From assembly GCF_030936135.1 (NCBI RefSeq), contig NC_082610.1, positions 21,834,428-21,898,427 on the forward strand: a DNA stretch of 64,000 bases, written 5' to 3'. The notes beneath the pieces were generated by a model. The model saw nothing but the letters and a program-made list of their open reading frames with translations, did no database searches and was not told the origin of the DNA. How positions within the stretch are numbered: position 1 is the first letter of the stretch; every line of letters begins with the position of its first letter. The DNA is from Gavia stellata (lineage: Eukaryota; Chordata; Aves; Gaviiformes; Gaviidae). Positions 18,355-30,522 of this stretch are shown piece after piece. Both the position numbers and the translations under genes were made by a program.

Positions 18355-20818
18355 TAGGACCTGGCCCCTCTGCGCACAAAGGAGGGCGGGCGGCATTTTC
18401 CCCCAGAACAACGAGAAGACAAAGATGGGTTCCAAGCCATGCGCAAGAGAACCAAGTGACCTCTTCTGTACAAGTGGGTTTGCTGCTAGAAGAAACCAGA
18501 CCAAGCTGGCTGAAAGCGGCAAAGTTGCAACAAAACTGTGCAAACAGCTATTAAATATTTCACCCCCACCTTGACATTCCTCTTCAAGACTGCCCTCAGA
18601 AATGGCCGGGGGGTCATATGGAGCTGTGAGCAGCCCCGGCCCACGCAGCACCCTCTGCACAGCAGAAGGAGCCTGCCCTGCCGGGGCTTGCTCTTCCCAG
18701 CCACAGCTGCTCCCCAAAATGCTGCGGGCGGCTCCCCGGGCAGGCTGAGTGCTGACCCTGGCAGGCGGCAGAGCCCCTGCCCCAGCACACAGCCCCCCGG
18801 GGCGTAGGGACCCTGCTTGGAAGGACTGTCCTGGGCAGCCCTGGGTGCACAGCCAGCTTCACGCCCCGCATCAGCCGTACCCGGGAGAAGGCAGCTCTCA
18901 TGGCCTGTCCCTCTGACGATGCAGTAGGGAAGCCGTGCTCAGCAGCATGTCTTCCGGCAACCTGGATAAACTGTGAGGCTTGTTCAGACAGATGCCTTGG
19001 CTGTACCGGATTTTGGAGAGCCCTCCGGGATATTCATGTGCACTGCCCTGCAGCCAGCATCTTACCATGTAAAGACCTGTGAAGATTTCTCCCACCCTGG
19101 GAGCTCGGCTGTCCTGCCGCTAACCTCTCTCTGCGTCGCTCCGCTCCCCTCGCTGCCTGCAGGCAGTGCCCTCAGCCCTGCTGCGCTTTGCAGGGCAGCT
19201 GCTCCTGGGCAGAGCTGTCTCTCGCAAGCAATGCCCGCTTGCTATGAGCTGCCTCCGTCCCTGGAGCCCAGCCCAGCTCAGGAGCAGAGGCCCAGCCCAA
19301 GGCGTCACTTGCTCTGCCCCTTCTGGGCTCCCTGGAGATGTCCCAGGGGCTCCAGGGCTGACAGCTCCTGAAAGGCAGCAGAGTCACCCTTGGGGAAGGG
19401 AATTTTGAGCTGACTGCGCTAGTCACCGATTGTCCCTCTCTGAAGAGTGGAGAGAGACCGATTCCAAAAGCATGGTTTGTCCTTCCACAGCATGGCCGTC
19501 TATGGGAGCTGTAAACGTTCCCCTCTGGACACGGATATTCTTGAGCCGAAACAAAAAGAACATGCAGGCCGTGACAGGGAGCTGTTGGTTGGCCCTTGTG
19601 CCAGGCGGGGATTCAGCTGAAGCAATGCAGACATCTCATCCCCAGCTGGAAGCCCTCGGGAGGAAGCAGCATTCAGCTCCCCCCATGCAGCCCACAGACC
19701 CCCACTGTTAAGGGGTGTCAAGCCTGGCCACCACTTCCAGCCACTCCGGCCCAGCACCCCCTCGTGCCATGCCGCTGGAGCCCAGTACAGACCAGGAGCA
19801 CCCAGTAGAGTTCTGCCTGGCTGCTGGAGCCCAGCCCGGTGCCTGGGGACCTGGAGCCTTTGCCCAGGCTGAGGGATGCAGCCACTTTTCCGCGTGCAGC
19901 TGTTACTTGTAGCGAAGCTGAGCGTGCATCCCAGAGATTCACATGCACAGACGCACAGACGCACGGACGTGGACACGCAGAGGACACTGACACGGCCAGT
20001 CACACAGACTGCCACAGATGAGGCGCTGCCGTCAACAGCACCCACACGCAGGACTCACATAAAACACAAACAGAGGCGGCCATGCCCCCTCCTCCTCGTG
20101 GGCTGCCAGAGGCAGGAGGCCGCTAGTGTAGGCACACCCACACACACACATGCCCACACGACACTCTCTACCTTCACAAGCGCACGCATGTGCATGGGTC
20201 CCCTGAGTACTGGCAGAGCCCCCCTTGGTCCCCCGGTACCCCTGCCCGGACCCCGGCCCTCTGACCCATCCCACAGGTCCCCTACTCGCTGCCTGGTCCC
20301 TCTAGGTGCTCCCTGCAAACATTCAGCACTCCCACATCTGTCCCGCAGGCACCCAACACTCGCCCGTCTCCCCAGGTGCCAGCGTGGGCCCTCTGCCTGC
20401 CTGATATCCCAGTCCGGACGCGAGGCCCCGCCTAGTCACCAGCTGCTCCAGCTTGAAGTTTGCTGGTGAAATCACACGCACACCCCCTGCACCCCGGGTT
20501 TGGGGAAGATGCAGACACTCACAGAGCCTCTTACTTGCCTCCCTTGTGCTGGTCCCCCCCTGAGGTGGTTTTCAGGACACACACCGTTCCCAGCCCCGTG
20601 CCTGCTGGCCGAGACCCCCACTCGCTCTAGTAGCTGCACCGGGACCCATACCAGTAGCTGGCACCACAAGCCAGGGCTGCCTACACCCCCTGCTTGGCTG
20701 CGGTAGCTGGCAGCCAGTCCACCCACGCCAGCTCCCCCTGTAACCGGCACATCGTCCTTCCAGTTCCCACACACATGGCTTGAGAGTGAGATGACACAGA
20801 GAGATCGTTCAGGAAAAA
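18355..20818. other. Spacer 3, no convincing gene
   Basis: Same layout as spacer 1. It carries a 3-bp deletion near 19881 (GCAGCCACTTTT for GCAGCTGCCACTTTT), shared with spacers 5 and 8, and CACAGGTCCC near 20272, shared with spacers 4 and 6. Confidence 0.8.
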
Positions 20819-20866
20819 TTTAATAAGAAGGTATAAGAAGACAGGACAGACAGCATCTGTGTCCTG

Positions 20867-22960
20867 CTACCAATCACTTGTCCCTGGAGAGTCTCCGCTG
20901 GCATCAGGTTGTCCCTCATCTGAAACTTCTTCAACAAGATTAGAGGGGACGAATCCTCTTGTGCCATCGGTCAGCTCTCCCACATACCAACCGTCTTCAT
21001 CCACGTCTCCAAAGACGTACACGTATTGTCCAGCAACTAGAGGAAGCTCTAGTTCAGGCCGCTCGTTGGGACCATCGAAAGGATCATAGCTGTATCGAGC
21101 TATGAACGCTCGAAGCTCTGCCGGTTGTTTTCTCATCGCCTCCAGCAGGAGGGACTCCTTGTCTGCTACCAGGTTAGCCTGGCACGGCCTGGAAACGCTA
21201 CGCTTGGATCTTGCTCTTTCCAGCCGTTCCAGTTCCTGAAATAGCTGCTGGCGTTGTTCCTTTAGCTTCTCATACCGATCATTCAGTTCAATCAGCTGGG
21301 CTCGAAACAGTGGCAGGGTTTCTTGGAGTTCCCTCTGCAAGCACGCGCCTTCCTCTTCTTTCCTCTGGAGCGCTAGCTTGGCCTCCTCCTCATGTTCCTT
21401 CTCCAGCTGTTGACTTCTTTCTGCCATTTCTCTCATGGCTTTCAGTTCACGCTCTGCTTCTTCCAGTTGGCTTTGAAGACAGACGTTTCTTTGGATGGCA
21501 GAATCTCGCTCGCCTGCCACTCGTGCTAGTAGTCCTTTCAGGTCAAGGTTTTCCGCTTGAACCTCTTCTGTCAAAGCCATCTGCCCACGGAGGCGAGCAT
21601 TTTCTTGAGCCAGGCGGGTGTTTTCATTTGTCATCTCCGTGAGCTGCACCTGTAACTGCTCACGAGTTCGGCTGTGGGTGCTCACATCATAGGAGCCCTC
21701 TTCGTCTGCAGCCACTTGGGCCTGAAGCTCCACAGCCGCCTTCCGTGAGGAGTCGTCCTGCTTGTCCTGCGCCAGCAAAGCTCCGTCAGCCTCTCCTGTT
21801 TCTCCATCGCTCTGCTGAGGAAACGATGCCACACACAGTTCCTCAGTAGAGCGTTGGATGGGCAGTGGCACTCGAGTATTGATCAGGCGATTGCTGGCCA
21901 CCTGCAGTTGCCTGGATCTTTCTTCCAGCCGCGAGGCGAGGCCAGCTAGTTGAGCACTTTTCTGCCGCAGCCAATCTGCCTCCTTGCGGGCTTCTGGAGA
22001 GCCTTTCTTTTTCAGGAGGCGGCTCTCCATCTCAAGGGCCCTCTCTTGCCTCTCCAGGTCTTCCAGAAGACGCTGCAGGTGGGTGTTCTGCTCCAGGAGC
22101 TGGCTGCACGTGCTGCCAAGCAGCACCAAGTCTTCCGCCTCTGGCACCTGGAGCTGAGCATCTGCCACTGCCTTGCATGTTGTTTGCTGCCCAGCACTGT
22201 GGCTTTCGGGCAGTCTTTCCTGTAGTGCCGCCAGGGCCCGGGGCCCGTTTCTGCCAGAAGAGCAGGAGCTCTGCATCTCCTGATGGCCCTGGTGCGCAGG
22301 AGGGCCTTCGGGTTGGGCCGTGCTGGGGGAGGCGGGCAGCTCGCCCTCCAGCTGCTGCAGGATGTATTTGGTGAAGAGTGTCCTCTCCAGCTGCAGCTGG
22401 TTCTGGAGGTGGTGGATGCGGGCGGGCTGGTAGCCATCTCTCTCCCAGCAGAGCTTGCTGAGGACATCCTGGAGCTTGCTCCGGGCCTCCCTGCCGCTGC
22501 TGCTGGGCCTCACCATCTCCTCGGCCAGCTGCCGCTGCAGGGCCCGCGTCTGGCCAAGGGCGGTGGTGCACTCGTGCCGCAGCAGCTCCTGTTCCTCGCG
22601 GAGCTCAGCCTCCTTCCAGCGCAGCAGCTGGCGGGTCTCCACCACCCGCTGACGCTGGTTCAACTCCAGAAGCCGCTGCACCTCCTGAGCCTGTCGCTGC
22701 TCCCACTCGGACTGGAGCCGCTCTGCCAGGAGCTGCTGCTCCCTGCCCAAAGCCGCCTTCAGCTCCCGCGTTTCGGTAGCGAAGCAGCGGCGCAGCTCCT
22801 GGGTGCGGTGCCGCTCTTCCTCCAGCTCAGCCCGTAGCGCTTCCAGCTCCCGCCTCTGCTCCTCCTTCTGCGCAAGGCTGCTGGGGGCCTGCACCGGGCC
22901 CCGGCGGGGCGAGGGGCGGCTGCGCGCCACGAGCCCCCTGCCCACAACATCCCGCGTCAT
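20867..22960 (-). CDS. RIMBP3-like: RIMBP3-like protein, copy 3 (one extra Glu)
   Basis: 697 codons, ATG at 22958-22960. It has the only coding indel in the array: an in-frame 3-bp insertion near 21385 that adds a glutamate in the C-terminal coiled coil (EHEEEAK, around residue 525). Otherwise it is nearly identical to copy 2, including Val6, and is left-hand class throughout. One extra residue would shift a heptad register locally; whether this matters is unknown. Confidence 0.88.
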   Translation of the reverse strand: MTRDVVGRGLVARSRPSPRRGPVQAPSSLAQKEEQRRELEALRAELEEERHRTQELRRCFATETRELKAALGREQQLLAERLQSEWEQRQAQEVQRLLELNQRQRVVETRQLLRWKEAELREEQELLRHECTTALGQTRALQRQLAEEMVRPSSSGREARSKLQDVLSKLCWERDGYQPARIHHLQNQLQLERTLFTKYILQQLEGELPASPSTAQPEGPPAHQGHQEMQSSCSSGRNGPRALAALQERLPESHSAGQQTTCKAVADAQLQVPEAEDLVLLGSTCSQLLEQNTHLQRLLEDLERQERALEMESRLLKKKGSPEARKEADWLRQKSAQLAGLASRLEERSRQLQVASNRLINTRVPLPIQRSTEELCVASFPQQSDGETGEADGALLAQDKQDDSSRKAAVELQAQVAADEEGSYDVSTHSRTREQLQVQLTEMTNENTRLAQENARLRGQMALTEEVQAENLDLKGLLARVAGERDSAIQRNVCLQSQLEEAERELKAMREMAERSQQLEKEHEEEAKLALQRKEEEGACLQRELQETLPLFRAQLIELNDRYEKLKEQRQQLFQELERLERARSKRSVSRPCQANLVADKESLLLEAMRKQPAELRAFIARYSYDPFDGPNERPELELPLVAGQYVYVFGDVDEDGWYVGELTDGTRGFVPSNLVEEVSDEGQPDASGDSPGTSDW

Positions 22961-23063
22961 TGCGACGGCCACCAAACGCTGCTGCCCAAGGTCAGCAAGT
23001 GTTGCGTTCCTGGGGCTGCGAAGCCAAGACAGCGTCTGCCACGGCCGGGGCGGGTGAGCGTGG

Positions 23064-23182
23064 CCTTATGTGAATGTCCTGGCCCCGAGCTCACAGTGGA
23101 GGGGAGGGGCAGCATGGCCTTATATGGTAGGACCTGGCCCCGAGCTCACAGTGGAGGGGAGGGGCAGCATGGCCTTATATGG
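23064..23182 (-). promoter_or_regulatory. Promoter-like block of copy 3 (two boxes)
   Basis: Boxes at 23118-23127 and 23173-23182. It lacks the upstream ATG, like copy 2, which supports common descent of the two units. Confidence 0.58.
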
Positions 23183-25649
23183 TAGGACCTGGCCCCTCTG
23201 CGCACAAAGGAGGGCGGGCGGCATTTTCCCCCAGAACAACGAGAAGACAAAGATGGGTTCCAAGCCATGCGCAAGAGAACCAAGTGACCTCTTCTGTACA
23301 AGTGGGTTTGCTGCTAGAAGAAACCAGACCAAGCTGGCTGAAAGCGGCAAAGTTGCAACAAAACTGTGCAAGCAGCTATTAAATATTTCACCCCCACCTT
23401 GACATTCCTCTTCAAGACTGCCCTCAGAAATGGCCGGGGGGTCATATGGAGCTGTGAGCAGCCCCGGCCCACGCAGCACCCTCTGCACAGCAGAAGGAGC
23501 CTGCCCTGCCGGGGCTTGCTCTTCCCAGCCACAGCTGCTCCCCAAAATGCTGCGGGCGGCTCCCCGGGCAGGCTGAGTGCTGACCCTGGCAGGCGGCAGA
23601 GCCCCTGCCCCAGCACACAGCCCCCTGGGGCGTAGGGACCCTGCTTGGAAGGACTGTCCTGGGCAGCCCTGGGTGCACAGCCAGCTTCACGCCCCGCATC
23701 AGCCGTACCCGGGAGAAGGCAGCTCTCATGGCCTGTCCCTCTGACGATGCAGTAGGGAAGCCGTGCTCAGCAGCATGTCTTCCGGCAACCTGGATAAACT
23801 GTGAGGCTTGTTCAGACAGATGCCTTGGCTGTACCGGATTTTGGAGAGCCCTCCGGGATATTCATGTGCACTGCCCTGCAGCCAGCATCTTACCATGTAA
23901 AGACCTGTGAAGATTTCTCCCACCCTGGGAGCTCGGCTGTCCTGCCGCTAACCTCTCTCTGCGTCGCTCCGCTCCCCTCGCTGCCTGCAGGCAGTGCCCT
24001 CAGCCCTGCTGCGCTTTGCAGGGCAGCTGCTCCTGGGCAGAGCTGTCTCTCGCAAGCAATGCCCGCTTGCTATGAGCTGCCTCCGTCCCTGGAGCCCAGC
24101 CCAGCTCAGGAGCAGAGGCCCAGCCCAAGGCGTCACTTGCTCTGCCCCTTCTGGGCTCCCTGGAGATGTCCCAGGGGCTCCAGGGCTGACAGCTCCTGAA
24201 AGGCAGCAGAGTCACCCTTGGGGAAGGGAATTTTGAGCTGACTGCGCTAGTCACCGATTGTCCCTCTCTGAAGAGTGGAGAGAGACCGATTCCAAAAGCA
24301 TGGTTTGTCCTTCCACAGCATGGCCGTCTATGGGAGCTGTAAACGTTCCCCTCTGGACACGGATATTCTTGAGCCGAAACAAAAAGAACATGCAGGCCGT
24401 GACAGGGAGCTGTTGGTTGGCCCTTGTGCCAGGCGGGGATTCAGCTGAAGCAATGCAGACATCTCATCCCCAGCTGGAAGCCCTCGGGAGGAAGCAGCAT
24501 TCAGCTCCCCCCATGCAGCCCACAGACCCCCACTGTTAAGGGGTGTCAAGCCTGGCCACCACTTCCAGCCACTCCGGCCCAGCACCCCCTCGTGCCATGC
24601 CGCTGGAGCCCAGTACAGACCAGGAGCACCCAGTAGAGTTCTGCCTGGCTGCTGGAGCCCAGCCCGGTGCCTGGGGACCTGGAGCCTTTGCCCAGGCTGA
24701 GGGATGCAGCTGCCACTTTTCCGCGTGCAGCTGTTACTTGTAGCGAAGCTGAGCGTGCATCCCAGAGATTCACACGTACGGACGCACAGACGCACGGACG
24801 TGGACACGCAGAGGACACTGACACGGCCAGTCACACAGACTGCCACAGATGAGGCGCTGCCGTCAACAGCACCCACACGCAGGACTCACATAAAACACAA
24901 ACAGAGGCGGCCATGCCCCCTCCTCCTCGTGGGCTGCCAGAGGCAGGAGGCCGCTAGTGTAGGCACACCCACACACACACATGCCCACACGACACTCTCT
25001 ACCTTCACAAGCGCACGCATGTGCATGGGTCCCCTGAGTACTGGCAGAGCCCCCCTTGGTCCCCCGGTACCCCTGCCCGGACCCCGGCCCTCTGACCCAT
25101 CCCACAGGTCCCCTACTCGCTGCCTGGTCCCTCTAGGTGCTCCCTGCAAACATTCAGCACTCCCACATCTGTCCCGCAGGCACCCAACACTCGCCCGTCT
25201 CCCCAGGTGCCAGCGTGGGCCCTCTGCCTGCCTTATATCCCAGTCCGGACGCGAGGCCCCGCCTAGTCACCAGCTGCTCCAGCTTGAAGTTTGCTGGTGA
25301 AATCACACGCACACCCCCTGCACCCCGGGTTTGGGGAAGATGCAGACACTCACAGAGCCTCTTACTTGCCTCCCTTGTGCTGGTCCCCCCCTGAGGTGGT
25401 TTTCAGGACACACACCGTTCCCAGCCCCGTGCCTGCTGGCCGAGACCCCCACTCGCTCTAGTAGCTGCACCGGGACCCATACCAGTAGCTGGCACCACAA
25501 GCCAGGGCTGCCTACACCCCCTGCTTGGCTGCGGTAGCTGGCAGCCAGTCCACCCACGCCAGCTCCCCCTGTAACCGGCACATCGTCCTTCCAGTTCCCA
25601 CACACATGGCTTGAGAGTGAGATGACACAGAGAGATCGTTCAGGAAAAA
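23183..25649. other. Spacer 4, no convincing gene
   Basis: Same layout as spacer 1. At 25231-25240 it reads CCTTATATCC where most units have CCTGATATCC, creating a TATA-like ATATAAG on the minus strand; spacers 5, 6 and 8 share it. It retains the full GCAGCTGCC, unlike spacer 3. Confidence 0.8.
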
Positions 25650-25697
25650 TTTAATAAGAAGGTATAAGAAGACAGGACAGACAGCATCTGTGTCCTG

Positions 25698-27788
25698 CTA
25701 CCAATCACTTGTCCCTGGAGAGTCTCCGCTGGCATCAGGTTGTCCCTCATCTGAAACTTCTTCAACAAGATTAGAGGGGACGAATCCTCTTGTGCCATCG
25801 GTCAGCTCTCCCACATACCAACCGTCTTCATCCACGTCTCCAAAGACGTACACGTATTGTCCAGCAACTAGAGGAAGCTCTAGTTCAGGCCGCTCGTTGG
25901 GACCATCGAAAGGATCATAGCTGTATCGAGCTATGAACGCTCGAAGCTCTGCCGGTTGTTTTCTCATCGCCTCCAGCAGGAGGAACTCCTTGTCTGCTAC
26001 CAGGTTAGCCTGGCACGGCCTGGAAACGCTACGCTTGGATCTTGCTCTTTCCAGCCGTTCCAGTTCCTGAAATAGCTGCTGGCGTTGTTCCTTTAGCTTC
26101 TCATACCAATCATTCAGTTCAATCAGCTGGGCTCGAAACAGTGGCAGGGTTTCTTGGAGTTCCCTCTGCAAGCACGCGCCTTCCTCTTCTTTCCTCTGGA
26201 GCGCTAGCTTGGCCTCCTCATGTTCCTTCTCCAGCTGTTGACTTCTTTCTGCCATTTCTCTCATGGCTTTCAGTTCACGCTCTGCCTCTTCCAGTTGGCT
26301 TTGAAGACAGACGTTTCTTTGGATGGCAGAATCTCGCTCGCCTGCCACTCGTGCTAGTAGTCCTTTCAGGTCAAGGTTTTCCGCTTGAACCTCTTCTGTC
26401 AAAGCCATCTGCCCATGGAGGCGAGCATTTTCTTGAGCCAGGCGGGTGTTTCCATTTGTCATCTCCGTGAGCTGCACCTGTAACTGCTCACGAGTTCGGC
26501 TGTGGGTGCTCACATCATAGGAGCCCTCTTCGTCTGCAGCCACTTGGGCCTGAAGCTCCACAGCTGCCTTCCGTGAGGAGTCGTCCTGCTTGTCCTGAGC
26601 CAGCAAAGCTCCATCAGCCTCTCCTGTTTCTCCATCGCTCTGCTGAGGAAACGATGCCACACGCAGTTCCTCAGTAGAGCGTTGGATGGGCAGTGGCACT
26701 CGAGTATTGATCAGGCGATTGCTGGCCACCTGCAGTTGCCTGGATCTTTCTTCCAGCCGCGAGGCGAGGCCAGCTAGTTGAGCACTTTTCTGCCGCAGCC
26801 AATCTGCCTCCTTGCGGGCTTCTGGAGAGCCTTTCTTTTTCAGGAGGCGGCTCTCCATCTCAAGGGCCCTCTCTTGCCTCTCCAGGTCTTCCAGAAGATG
26901 CTGCAGGTGGGTGTTCTGCTCCAGGAGCTGGCTGCACGTGCTGCCAAGCAGCACCAAGTCTTCCGCCTCTGGCACCTGGAGCTGAGCATCTGCCACTGCC
27001 TTGCATGTTGTTTGCTGCCCAGCACTGTGGCTTTCGGGCAGTCTTTCCTGTAGTGCCGCCAGGGCCCGGGGCCCGTTTCTGCCAGAAGAGCAGGAGCTCT
27101 GCATCTCCTGATGGCCCTGGTGCGCAGGAGGGCCTTCGGGCTGGGCCGTGCTGGGGGAGGCGGGCAGCTCGCCCTCCAACTGCTGCAGGATGTATTTGGT
27201 GAAGAGTGTCTTCTCCAGCTGCAGCTGGTTCTGGAGGTGGCGGATGCGGGCGGGCTGGTAGCCATCTCTCTCCCAGCAGAGCTTGCTGAGGACATCCTGG
27301 AGCTTGCTCCGGGCCTCCCTGCCGCTGCTGCTGGGCCTCACCATCTCCTCGGCCAGCTGCCGCTGCAGGGCCCGCGTCTGGCCAAGGGCGGTGGTGCACT
27401 CGTGCCGCAGCAGCTCCTGTTCCTCGCGGAGCTCAGCCTCCTTCCAGCGCAGCAGCTGGCGGGTCTCCACCACCCGCTGACGCTGGTTCAACTCCAGAAG
27501 CCGCTGCACCTCCTGAGCCTGTCGCTGCTCCCACTCGGACTGGAGCCGCTCTGCCAGGAGCTGCTGCTCCCTGCCCAAAGCCGCCTTCAGCTCCCGGGTT
27601 TCGGTAGCGAAGCAGCGGCGCAGCTCCTGGGTGCGGTGCCGCTCTTCCTCCAGCTCAGCCCGTAGCGCTTCCAGCTCCCGCCTCTGCTCCTCCTTCTGCG
27701 CAAGGCTGCTGGGGGCCTGCACCGGGCCCCGGCGGGGCGAGGGGCGGCTGCGCGCCACGAGCCCCCTGCCCGCAACATCCCGCGTCAT
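25698..27788 (-). CDS. RIMBP3-like: RIMBP3-like protein, copy 4
   Basis: 696 codons, ATG at 27786-27788. This is the first copy from the left that is right-hand class throughout: Arg183, Lys193, His297, Arg376, Gly446, His458, Trp561. Phe602 (just before the SH3) is private; the other copies have Ser. Apart from that it differs from copy 6 by almost nothing. Confidence 0.88.
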   Translation of the reverse strand: MTRDVAGRGLVARSRPSPRRGPVQAPSSLAQKEEQRRELEALRAELEEERHRTQELRRCFATETRELKAALGREQQLLAERLQSEWEQRQAQEVQRLLELNQRQRVVETRQLLRWKEAELREEQELLRHECTTALGQTRALQRQLAEEMVRPSSSGREARSKLQDVLSKLCWERDGYQPARIRHLQNQLQLEKTLFTKYILQQLEGELPASPSTAQPEGPPAHQGHQEMQSSCSSGRNGPRALAALQERLPESHSAGQQTTCKAVADAQLQVPEAEDLVLLGSTCSQLLEQNTHLQHLLEDLERQERALEMESRLLKKKGSPEARKEADWLRQKSAQLAGLASRLEERSRQLQVASNRLINTRVPLPIQRSTEELRVASFPQQSDGETGEADGALLAQDKQDDSSRKAAVELQAQVAADEEGSYDVSTHSRTREQLQVQLTEMTNGNTRLAQENARLHGQMALTEEVQAENLDLKGLLARVAGERDSAIQRNVCLQSQLEEAERELKAMREMAERSQQLEKEHEEAKLALQRKEEEGACLQRELQETLPLFRAQLIELNDWYEKLKEQRQQLFQELERLERARSKRSVSRPCQANLVADKEFLLLEAMRKQPAELRAFIARYSYDPFDGPNERPELELPLVAGQYVYVFGDVDEDGWYVGELTDGTRGFVPSNLVEEVSDEGQPDASGDSPGTSDW

Positions 27789-27891
27789 TGCGACGGCCAC
27801 CAAACGCTGCTGCCCAAGGTCAGCAAGTGTTGCGTTCCTGGGGCTGCGAAGCCAAGACAGCGTCTGCCACGGCCGGGGCGGGTGAGCGTGG

Positions 27892-28010
27892 CCTTATGTG
27901 CATGTCCTGGCCCCGAGCTCACAGTGGAGGGGAGGGGCAGCATGGCCTTATATGGTAGGACCTGGCCCCGAGCTCACAGTGGAGGGGAGGGGCAGCATGG
28001 CCTTATATGG
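27892..28010 (-). promoter_or_regulatory. Promoter-like block of copy 4 (two boxes)
   Basis: Boxes at 27946-27955 and 28001-28010, both intact, with the upstream ATG at 27901-27903 present. Confidence 0.58.
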
Positions 28011-30474
28011 TAGGACCTGGCCCCTCTGCGCACAAAGGAGGGCGGGCGGCATTTTCCCCCAGAACAACGAGAAGACAAAGATGGGTTCCAAGCCATGCGC
28101 AAGAGAACCAAGTGACCTCTTCTGTACAAGTGGGTTTGCTGCTAGAAGAAACCAGACCAAGCTGGCTGAAAGCGGCAAAGTTGCAACAAAACTGTGCAAA
28201 CAGCTATTAAATATTTCACCCCCACCTTGACATTCCTCTTCAAGACTGCCCTCAGAAATGGCCGGGGGGTCATATGGAGCTGTGAGCAGCCCCGGCCCAC
28301 GCAGCACCCTCTGCACAGCAGAAGGAGCCTGCCCTGCCGGGGCTTGCTCTTCCCAGCCACAGCTGCTCCCCAAAATGCTGCGGGCGGCTCCCCGGGCAGG
28401 CTGAGTGCTGACCCTGGCAGGCGGCAGAGCCCCTGCCCCAGCACACAGCCCCCTGGGGCGTAGGGACCCTGCTTGGAAGGACTGTCCTGGGCAGCCCTGG
28501 GTGCACAGCCAGCTTCACGCCCCGCATCAGCCGTACCCGGGAGAAGGCAGCTCTCATGGCCTGTCCCTCTGACGATGCAGTAGGGAAGCCGTGCTCAGCA
28601 GCACGTCTTCCGGCAACCTGGATAAACTGTGAGGCTTGTTCAGACAGATGCCTTGGATGTACCGGATTTTGGAGAGCCCTCCGGGATATTCATGTGCACT
28701 GCCCTGCAGCCAGCATCTTACCATGTAAAGACCTGTGAAGATTTCTCCCACCCTGGGAGCTCGGCTGTCCTGCCGCTAACCTCTCTCTGCGTCGCTCCGC
28801 TCCCCTCGCTGCCTGCAGGCAGTGCCCTCAGCCCTGCTGCGCTTTGCAGGGCAGCTGCTCCTGGGCAGAGCTGTCTCTCGCAAGCAATGCCCGCTTGCTA
28901 TGAGCTCCCTCCGTCCCTGGAGCCCAGCCCAGCTCAGGAGCAGAGGCCCAGCCCAAGGCGTCACTTGCTCTGCCCCTTCTGGGCTCCCTGGAGATGTCCC
29001 AGGGGCTCCAGGGCTGACAGCTCCTGAAAGGCAGCAGAGTCACCCTTGGGGAAGGGACTTTTGAGCTGACTGCGCTAGTCACCGATTGTCCCTCTCTGAA
29101 GAGTGGAGAGAGACCGATTCCAAAAGCATGGTTTGTCCTTCCACAGCATGGCCGTCTATGGGAGCTGTAAACGTTCCCCTCTGGACACGGATATTCTTGA
29201 GCCGAAACAAAAAGAACATGCAGGCCGTGACAGGGAGCTGTTGGTTGGCCCTTGTGCCAGGCGGGGATTCAGCTGAAGCAATGCAGACATCTCATCCCCA
29301 GCTGGAAGCCCTCGGGAGGAAGCAGCATTCAGCTCCCCCCATGCAGCCCACAGACCCCCACTGTTAAGGGGTGTCAAGCCTGGCCACCACTTCCAGCCAC
29401 TCCGGCCCAGCACCCCCTCGTGCCATGCCGCTGGAGCCCAGTACAGACCAGGAGCACCCAGTAGAGTTCTGCCTGGCTGCTGGAGCCCAGCCCGGTGCCA
29501 GGGGACCTGGAGCCTTTGCCCAGGCTGAGGGATGCAGCCACTTTTCCGCGTGCAGCTGTTACTTGTAGCGAAGCTGAGCGTGCATCCCAGAGATTCACAC
29601 GCACAGACGCACAGACGCACGGACGTGGACACGCAGAGGACACTGACACGGCCAGTCACACAGACTGCCACAGATGAGGCGCTGCCGTCAACAGCACCCA
29701 CACGCAGGACTCACATAAAACACAAACAGAGGCGGCCATGCCCCCTCCTCCTCGTGGGCTGCCAGAGGCAGGAGGCCGCTAGTGTAGGCACACCCACACA
29801 CACACATGCCCACACGACACTCTCTACCTTCACAAGCGCACGCATGTGCATGGGTCCCCTGAGTACTGGCAGAGCCCCCCTTGGTCCCCCGGTACCCCTG
29901 CCCGGACCCCGGCCCTCTGACCCATCCCACGGGTCCCCTACTCGCTGCCTGGTCCCTCTAGGTGCTCCCTGCAAACATTCAGCACTCCCACATCTGTCCC
30001 GCAGGCACCCAACACTCGCCCGTCTCCCCAGGTGCCAGCGTGGGCCCTCTGCCTGCCTTATATCCCAGTCCGGACGCGAGGCCCCGCCTAGTCACCAGCT
30101 GCTCCAGCTTGAAGTTTGCTGGTGAAATCACACGCACACCCCCTGCACCCCGGGTTTGGGGAAGATGCAGACACTCACAGAGCCTCTTACTTGCCTCCCT
30201 TGTGCTGGTCCCCCCCTGAGGTGGTTTTCAGGACACACACCGTTCCCAGCCCCGTGCCTGCTGGCCGAGACCCCCACTCGCTCTAGTAGCTGCACCGGGA
30301 CCCATACCAGTAGCTGGCACCACAAGCCAGGGCTGCCTACACCCCCTGCTTGGCTGCGGTAGCTGGCAGCCAGTCCACCCACGCCAGCTCCCCCTGTAAC
30401 CGGCACATCGTCCTTCCAGTTCCCACACACATGGCTTGAGAGTGAGATGACACAGAGAGATCGTTCAGGAAAAA
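28011..30474. other. Spacer 5, no convincing gene
   Basis: Same layout. It combines the 3-bp GCAGCC deletion (near 29537) with CCTTATATCC at 30056-30065, so it carries marks of both spacer 3 and spacer 4. GAGCTCCCTCC near 28904 is shared with spacers 6, 9, 10 and 11. Confidence 0.8.
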
Positions 30475-30522
30475 TTTAATAAGAAGGTATAAGAAGACAG
30501 GACAGACAGCATCTGTGTCCTG

